64,000 bases of DNA from Luteolibacter rhizosphaerae. Its GTDB lineage: Bacteria > Verrucomicrobiota > Verrucomicrobiia > Verrucomicrobiales > Akkermansiaceae. How positions within the stretch are numbered: the stretch's first letter is position 1; each line of letters opens with the position of its first letter. The notes under the pieces were generated by a model. That model worked only from the letters and a program-made list of their open reading frames with translations, did not search any database and was not told where the DNA came from. This document shows, one piece after another, positions 59,408-64,000 of this stretch. The stretch covers positions 124,001 through 188,000 of the forward strand of contig NZ_JAPDDR010000005.1 in NCBI RefSeq assembly GCF_025950095.1, given 5' to 3'. Position numbers and translations under genes: made by a program.

Positions 59408-59872
59408 GAGATCGGGTCGATGAAGTTTTCGCTGAAGCAGTGCTTGCAAACTTCACGGATCTGGAGATCCCCGGGACGGGAGCCATGATGCGGGTGGTGA
59501 TGAAGTTCGGGGGTGATGGGGTCGCAGGTGAGGACAACAGCTCTCCATCTCCAAAAGTCCGGAAACCTCGGAGTTGAGATGTTAGAAACACGGGTTTCCC
59601 AGTGGTGGCCGTGGGCTTTAATTGGTCCGCCGTTTGTCGCTTAGTCCCGATGGTGTCCATCGGGCATCGACCACGGATGCTTTATTGCACACCACGTGCC
59701 CGCAGCTTCGATAAAGCTGTTAGTTATTGGTAGTTATTGATCTATGGTTGCGCTCTACCCGGTCGCTGCCCTGCGGAAACTTCCCCTAAACGGGCAGGCT
59801 GCAACGCCGGGGTGGATGCATAATGCACGCAAGAGGCGCAGGACTTCGTTTGCACGAAATGCAAAAGGGACG
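59408..59872. promoter_or_regulatory. Divergent intergenic region with clustered palindromes
   Basis: 465 bp between the DUF5060 gene (minus) and the rhomboid gene (plus). Perfect stem CCCGATGG-TGT-CCATCGGG lies at 59646-59664, GCATC/GATGC at 59664-59680, AGCTT/AAGCT at 59704-59718, and TAGTTATTG is repeated directly at 59721-59729 and 59731-59739. Such density suggests operator sites or a structured leader; no RNA family was recognised. An ORF from 59744 continues in frame into the rhomboid gene, but its first part is Arg-rich and probably non-coding. Confidence 0.5.
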
Positions 59873-60742
59873 ATGATGCGGCGCATGGAGACTGGCCCTG
59901 ATCTCCCGACCTCCCCGCTGGTCACGGTGGGGGAGTGGGATTCCTTTGACGAGGCGGACGAGCATGCGCTTGTCGTCTTGGCGATGGATCGCGAATGCTG
60001 GATCGAACCGGGTGACGGGACCTTTCTGGTACTGGCAACTCCGGAGGATGCCCCTGCGATCCGGCGGGAATTCGCGCTCTATGCGGAGGAGCAAGCAGAG
60101 CGTCGCGAGCGCGTGGAGCCGCCCTTGTTTCCCGCTGGCGTGGAGTTGATGCTGCTGTGGATCATCGCGCTCACCGCTGCATTCATGGTGCAGGAGCGTT
60201 ATCCGGCCTTCACCGAGGACTTCTGCAATTCAAGCCGGGCCTTGGTGGAGAAAGGGGAATGGTGGAGGCCTTTCACGGCACTTTTCCTTCATGCGGACGG
60301 CGGCCATCTTCTGAGCAATATCGGGATCGGCGGCATCTTCTGTGTGATGGTGGCCCATACCGTGGGAGCATGGCGGGCATGGCTCTTGATTCTCGCGAGC
60401 GGAACCTTGGGCAACGCTCTGAACGCTTGGCTGCGCTATCCCTCGGACTTTGCTTCACTGGGTGCTTCGACAGCGACTTTTGGAGCCTTGGGCATTCTCA
60501 CCGGCGCTGCAGTGTCTGCCGCATGGAGGTTCCGCTCACCGAAAGAATTCCGGCCGCTCGTCGCGCCGATCTTTGCGGGTGCCATGATGCTCGGGATGTA
60601 CGGCGTGGGCGGAGAGGGGATCGATGTGTCCGGCCACTTCGCCGGGTGGGCCTGCGGTGCGGTTCTCGGGGTGCTGGGGGCGAGAAAGCTGCGTCCCGAG
60701 GTTGGGGACGAGCGCGAAAAGGCCGCGTTTGCCAGATCCTGA
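59873..60742 (+). CDS. Rhomboid family intramembrane serine protease
   Basis: A 289-residue membrane protease. The start at 59873 follows AAAGGGA. An N-terminal cytoplasmic stretch of about 85 residues contains a strand-rich DEADEHALVVLAMDRECWI region, and then six hydrophobic segments. Family motifs: TALFLHADGGHLLSNIGIGG near 140, the nucleophile Ser in LGASTATFGALG near 198, and the catalytic His in DVSGHFAGWACG near 253. The Ser motif is GAST rather than the usual GxSG, so activity should be checked. Substrates unknown. Converges with the GntR-type regulator gene. Confidence 0.85.
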   Translation: MMRRMETGPDLPTSPLVTVGEWDSFDEADEHALVVLAMDRECWIEPGDGTFLVLATPEDAPAIRREFALYAEEQAERRERVEPPLFPAGVELMLLWIIALTAAFMVQERYPAFTEDFCNSSRALVEKGEWWRPFTALFLHADGGHLLSNIGIGGIFCVMVAHTVGAWRAWLLILASGTLGNALNAWLRYPSDFASLGASTATFGALGILTGAAVSAAWRFRSPKEFRPLVAPIFAGAMMLGMYGVGGEGIDVSGHFAGWACGAVLGVLGARKLRPEVGDEREKAAFARS

Positions 60743-60792
60743 ATGCTCCCCTCGGTAAGATGAGATCCGATCCGGGCGGGCAAGCCGCCAGC

Positions 60793-61479
60793 TTAGACTG
60801 TCACGGAGTTCTCCAAATGATCCAGCGTGAGCTGCAGTGAAGTCCGGATGTGGCGGCGCATGGCTTCGGAAGCTGCGGCACCATCGCGTTTCTCCAGCGC
60901 GTTGTAGATTTCCGTGTGCTGCTGATAGGCCATCAGCAGGCGCTCGAGTTCGTGGATCCCGAGGTCGGCGAAGAAGATCCGGGATTGCACCTGGCTTTCC
61001 TCCACGGTGCGGGCGAGCGCGGTATTCCGGGCTGCCAGCAGGATGGTCTTGTGGAAAGCAAGATCGGCATCGAGGAACTCGTCCAAGGCCGTGGATTCCA
61101 GACTGAGTTGGCCGGCTTCTTCAAATCCTTCCAGCAAGCGCTGCATGACGCCCATCTGCTGCTTGAGCAGGTCCAGATGACGGGATGACAGGCGTTCCGC
61201 CGCTTTGAAGGCGGCGAAGGTTTCGATAGCCTCCCGCACCTCGAATAGCTCGGCGGCGGTATTCTGGTTCAGCGAGCGCACCACGGCACCGAGACGGGGC
61301 ACCAGTTCCACGAAGCCTTCGCTGGCGAGCTGGGTCACCGCTTCGCGCACCGGAGTGGTGGAAACCCCGAGCTCCTGGGCCAGTTGCTTGTAGTCGAGAC
61401 GGGTCCCCGGCAGGAGCGTCCCGTCCAAGAGTCGGGAACGGAGCGTGGCATGAACGCGACGCGGAAGAGGTTGTTTCAC
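60793..61479 (-). CDS. GntR family transcriptional regulator (FadR/FCD type)
   Basis: A 228-residue DNA-binding regulator. The N-terminal winged helix (about 1-70) has LLPGTRLDYKQLAQELGVS, STTPVREAVTQLASEG and FVELVPRLGAVV. The FCD effector domain (about 80-215) is all-helical with metal-type residues: Asp in EFLDADLAFHKTILLAARN, and later histidines in YQQHTEIYNAL and MRRHIRTSL. FCD regulators commonly respond to carboxylates or sugar acids; the adjacent same-strand GH2 gene 125 bp upstream suggests control of glycan use. The ATG at 61479 is used. Confidence 0.92.
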   Translation of the reverse strand: MKQPLPRRVHATLRSRLLDGTLLPGTRLDYKQLAQELGVSTTPVREAVTQLASEGFVELVPRLGAVVRSLNQNTAAELFEVREAIETFAAFKAAERLSSRHLDLLKQQMGVMQRLLEGFEEAGQLSLESTALDEFLDADLAFHKTILLAARNTALARTVEESQVQSRIFFADLGIHELERLLMAYQQHTEIYNALEKRDGAAASEAMRRHIRTSLQLTLDHLENSVTV

Positions 61480-61550
61480 CCCGCGCAGACTAGGTGAGCA
61501 GCCCGTTCCGACAAGCTACAATCTTTCATCCCAATCCGGCATAAACGAGA

Positions 61551-61573
61551 GCGGGCCTCATGATGAGGCCCGC
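61551..61573 (-). terminator. Palindromic hairpin after the GH2 gene
   Basis: GCGGGCCTC-ATGAT-GAGGCCCGC, a perfect 9-bp stem, lies 32 bp after the GH2 stop codon. The T-run on the minus strand is weak (TCTCGTTTA), so it may be an imperfect terminator or an mRNA-stabilising hairpin. Confidence 0.6.
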
Positions 61574-61604
61574 CCGGGAATTCAGGGAATGGGATCCGGG
61601 GTGA

Positions 61605-63899
61605 TCACTTCACCACCGTTTCGTCCATGATGCCGGCGTCGATATACTGGCCGCCGCGGGTCTGCTTGACCTCGATGGCGAGCAGGTTCTTGCCGGTCTT
61701 GAGAGCGGCAGCCGCCTTGTCGTCCAACTCGATCAGCACGTAGCCGCTGGTGTGGCCGCTGAGCTTGGCGATCTCTTGGCCGTTCAGGAAGACGGTGGCG
61801 TCCTCATCGTGATAGATGCGCAGCACCGGTTTGCCCTTGGGCGCGGCGGAGACGCTGAACTCACGGCGCAGCCAGATGGAGGGGCCGCTCCACTCCGTGT
61901 TCACCTTCGTGTTCGGGGTGTCGCGGGTGCCGAAGCCGCCCTTGCCTTCTTTCCAGGCCTTGTCGTCGAAGCCCGCGGCTTCCCAGCCACTGCCGGGATT
62001 CTCGGTGGTGAACTTCCACTCTTGGGCCTGTTGCTCGGAGGTAGCGACGATCGGCGCATAGGCCGCGGCGTCCGGGGTGGCGAGCAGCGAGTCGTGGATC
62101 GGCTTCAGCCAGGAGGCCGGCACCTTCTCGACGCGGTCGTAGGTCAGCAGGCCGTTAATTTCGCCCTCCACGTCCGTGGTCTGGGTGTAAACGCCGGCCG
62201 AGATGCCTTGGCGGCGGAGTCCCTTGAGCACGCCGATCGACTTGGTGTAGCGGCCCTTCCACTCGTCCAGCGACTGCGGTAGTCCGCCGTAGCCCCAGTT
62301 CTCCTTGGTTGCATCCCAAAGGTGGCCCTTCACCGGCCAGCCGTGGCCGCCGAACTCGCCCACGACTTTCACGTAGTCGTTGAAACGCTTGTCACCGAGC
62401 GGGAAGTTCGGGTCAGGGTAGGCGTGCTCGTCGGCGATGTCGCCCACGGGCCAGAAGTTACCGCCGGAAGCGATGTTGATCGGGCGGCTCTTGTCGTAGT
62501 CCGCCGCCATCTTGCCGACTTCCATGGTGCGGTGCTGGCCCCAGGCTTCGTTGAAGGGCGACCAGACCACGATGCAGGGTTGATCCTTCAGGTGATCGAC
62601 CATCCGCTTGTATTCGGTCACATACTGCGCGTGGCCTTCATCCGACCACTTGCCTTCCGGTGGATTCGGCGCCATGCGCGTCCACTCCGGGTTGGAGCCG
62701 AGCGGTTCGGTCTTCGGGCCGTAGCCTTGGCTGACCTGATCCTGCCACAGCAGCATGCCCACCTTGTCGCAGTGGTAGTAGTAGCGGCGCGGCTCGACCT
62801 TGATGTGCTTGCGGATCATGTTGAAGCCCGCAGCCTTCAGGTAATCGATGTCGGAGATCATCGCCTCGTCGGAAGGCGGCGTGAGCAGACCATCCGGCCA
62901 CCAGCCTTGGTCGAGCGGGCCCCAGTGGAAGATCGACTTGCCGTTCAGCGTGAAGCGCCAGTTGCCGTTTTTGTCCTGGGTTTTGCCAAGTTCGCGCAGC
63001 GCGGTGTAGGAGACGACTTGGTCGATGGTCTTGCCGCTGGCATCCTGTAGCTCGACCTTGATGTCGTAGAGATTCGGCGCATCTGGAGACCACAGTTGCG
63101 GTTCGGCGATTTGCAGTGCGACATTGCCGCTGCCGACGTTCTCGGCCACAGGCTTGCCCTTGAAGGCGGCGGTGACTTTCAGCTTCTCGCCCTGAACGGC
63201 GGGGCCCGAAAGCTTGGCCGTCACCGAGATCTTCCCGGTCTTGATGTCGCAGGCGTAATCGAGGTCATCGATCGCACGGGCGTTCACTTCTTCCATCCAC
63301 ACGCTCTGCCAGATGCCGGAGACGCGGGTGTACCAGATGCCGCCTGGATCGAGCTTCTGCTTGCCGACGAGCTGGTAGCCGCTGGTGGCATCATGCGCGC
63401 GCACGAGCAGTTCGTTGTCGCCGTCCTTCAGAGCATCGGTGATGTCGAAGGAGAAGGGGGTGTGGGCACCGACGTGCTTGCCGATCTCCTTGCCATTGAG
63501 CCACACGGTGGTCTCGTAGTCCACGGCTTCGAAGTGCAGGATCGTGCGCTTGCCCGCGGTCTTGGCTCCCTTGATCGAGCGCTTGTACCAGAGCGATTGG
63601 TTCGGCTCGAGCTGCTTGCCGACGCCCGAGAGCGCGGCTTCCGGCGCGAAGGGCACTAGGATCTCACCGGCCCACTCGCCCGGCTGGGCGGCGTCCTTGG
63701 CGGCGATGGCGTAGCTCCACAGACCGTTCAGATTGGTCCAGTTCTCGCGCTGCAGAAGGGGGCGGGGATACTCGTCCCAGGCATTCGCCGGGGTGACTTC
63801 CTTGGCCCACTTGGTCATGATCTTGCCCTCGACCGGCTTCCACTCGGCGTGGGCCGCGGGCAGCGTGAGCAAGAGGGCGAATAGGGGTGTGGTTCTCAT
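61605..63899 (-). CDS. Secreted glycoside hydrolase family 2 protein
   Basis: A 764-residue secreted enzyme. Signal peptide MRTTPLFALLLTLPAAHA. The GH2 order is seen: jelly-roll domain (about 40-200; WYKRSIKGAKTAGKRTILHFEAVD, TVWLNGKEIG), an immunoglobulin-like domain (about 205-300), and a TIM barrel with RKHIKVEPRRYYYHCDKVG near 350, VVWSPFNEAWGQ with acid/base Glu near 450 and VVGEFGGHGWP with candidate nucleophile Glu near 513. A C-terminal jelly-roll (about 640-764; TVFLNGQEIAKLSGHTSG) is added. Beta-galactosidase/glucuronidase-type specificity cannot be told apart. It is 21 bp downstream of the gene ending at 63921, thus probably in one operon. Confidence 0.92.
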   Translation of the reverse strand: MRTTPLFALLLTLPAAHAEWKPVEGKIMTKWAKEVTPANAWDEYPRPLLQRENWTNLNGLWSYAIAAKDAAQPGEWAGEILVPFAPEAALSGVGKQLEPNQSLWYKRSIKGAKTAGKRTILHFEAVDYETTVWLNGKEIGKHVGAHTPFSFDITDALKDGDNELLVRAHDATSGYQLVGKQKLDPGGIWYTRVSGIWQSVWMEEVNARAIDDLDYACDIKTGKISVTAKLSGPAVQGEKLKVTAAFKGKPVAENVGSGNVALQIAEPQLWSPDAPNLYDIKVELQDASGKTIDQVVSYTALRELGKTQDKNGNWRFTLNGKSIFHWGPLDQGWWPDGLLTPPSDEAMISDIDYLKAAGFNMIRKHIKVEPRRYYYHCDKVGMLLWQDQVSQGYGPKTEPLGSNPEWTRMAPNPPEGKWSDEGHAQYVTEYKRMVDHLKDQPCIVVWSPFNEAWGQHRTMEVGKMAADYDKSRPINIASGGNFWPVGDIADEHAYPDPNFPLGDKRFNDYVKVVGEFGGHGWPVKGHLWDATKENWGYGGLPQSLDEWKGRYTKSIGVLKGLRRQGISAGVYTQTTDVEGEINGLLTYDRVEKVPASWLKPIHDSLLATPDAAAYAPIVATSEQQAQEWKFTTENPGSGWEAAGFDDKAWKEGKGGFGTRDTPNTKVNTEWSGPSIWLRREFSVSAAPKGKPVLRIYHDEDATVFLNGQEIAKLSGHTSGYVLIELDDKAAAALKTGKNLLAIEVKQTRGGQYIDAGIMDETVVK

Positions 63900-63920
63900 A
63901 AGATTGATGGTGAGTCCGGC

Positions 63921-64000
63921 TCAGGGTGCGGCGGTGAGCTTCTTGTAGAGGTCGGTTTCTTCCTTATCGAAGGGCTTGCCGTCCTGATGGAAGAGTTCGT
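63921..64000 (-). CDS. C-terminal end of an unidentified protein (5' beyond window)
   Basis: The last 26 codons of a gene entering from the right edge, ending FDKEETDLYKKLTAAP before the stop at 63921. It is too short to assign a family. It lies 21 bp upstream of the GH2 start on the same strand, so it is likely the preceding gene of a carbohydrate-use operon. Confidence 0.6.
   Translation of the reverse strand, partial: ELFHQDGKPFDKEETDLYKKLTAAP

Overview
This 64 kb window is GC-rich, gene-dense bacterial chromosome. It most likely comes from a Verrucomicrobiota member of the Luteolibacter/Haloferula/Verrucomicrobiaceae type. That placement is inferred from gene content, because no rRNA is present: very large secreted proteins with autotransporter-associated beta-strand repeats, many secreted glycoside hydrolases (GH97, GH2, GH128-like, GH99/71-like, DUF5060), ECF sigma factors with long membrane-attached tails, and many ATGA start/stop overlaps. 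No rRNA, tRNA, CRISPR array, integrase or insertion sequence was recognised.

Layout. 1-2352: 3' truncated GH97 gene. 2429-4759: YqeY-IspD-M16 peptidase operon (minus). 5345-13342: minus-strand array of ECF-sigma/membrane fusion proteins (type B), each translationally coupled by ATGA to a membrane-anchored partner (type A). There are two intact sigma genes, two intact partners, and an out-of-frame chimera left where a deletion fused the middle partner to the end of a third sigma gene. 13461-15327: two tandem membrane-linked EEP-fold proteins. 15340-18127: purN and fusA. 18250-18764: ParE/RelE-type toxin-antitoxin pair. 18851-26540: ABC-2 ATPase and permease separated by a secreted phosphodiesterase with beta-strand repeats, a GH128-like hydrolase and an anchored LTXXQ-like protein. 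26537-28630: Tat-type aldo/keto reductase and mnmA. 28963-33434: hypothetical protein, ClC channel, small membrane protein, and a secreted YdjY / squalene-cyclase-repeat pair. 33478-37660: housekeeping genes rplS, hisI, proB and proA. 37756-43146: 1796-residue beta-strand repeat protein. 43857-49779: assimilatory sulfate reduction to cysteine (cysJ, cysI, cysH, a lipoprotein, cysK). 49924-55177: two-domain TIM-barrel/GH99-like fusion, malQ, a fucosyltransferase-like protein and a methyltransferase-like protein. 55193-64000: 1404-residue modular DUF5060 glycosidase, rhomboid protease, GntR/FCD regulator, GH2 enzyme and the tail of another gene.

How the genes work together. Sulfate reduction is the clearest pathway: CysH makes sulfite from PAPS, CysJ/CysI reduce it to sulfide, and CysK makes cysteine. 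proB and proA give proline. The glycosidases suggest a polysaccharide-degrading lifestyle. The most unusual element is the sigma array: each type B protein carries sigma regions 2 and 4, one predicted membrane helix and about 430 residues of putative extracytoplasmic helical repeats. Its coupled type A partner has an N-terminal anchor and similar W-x(3)-D/S-P-x(2)-A repeats. I infer a one-protein envelope-to-sigma signalling system with a co-translated partner.
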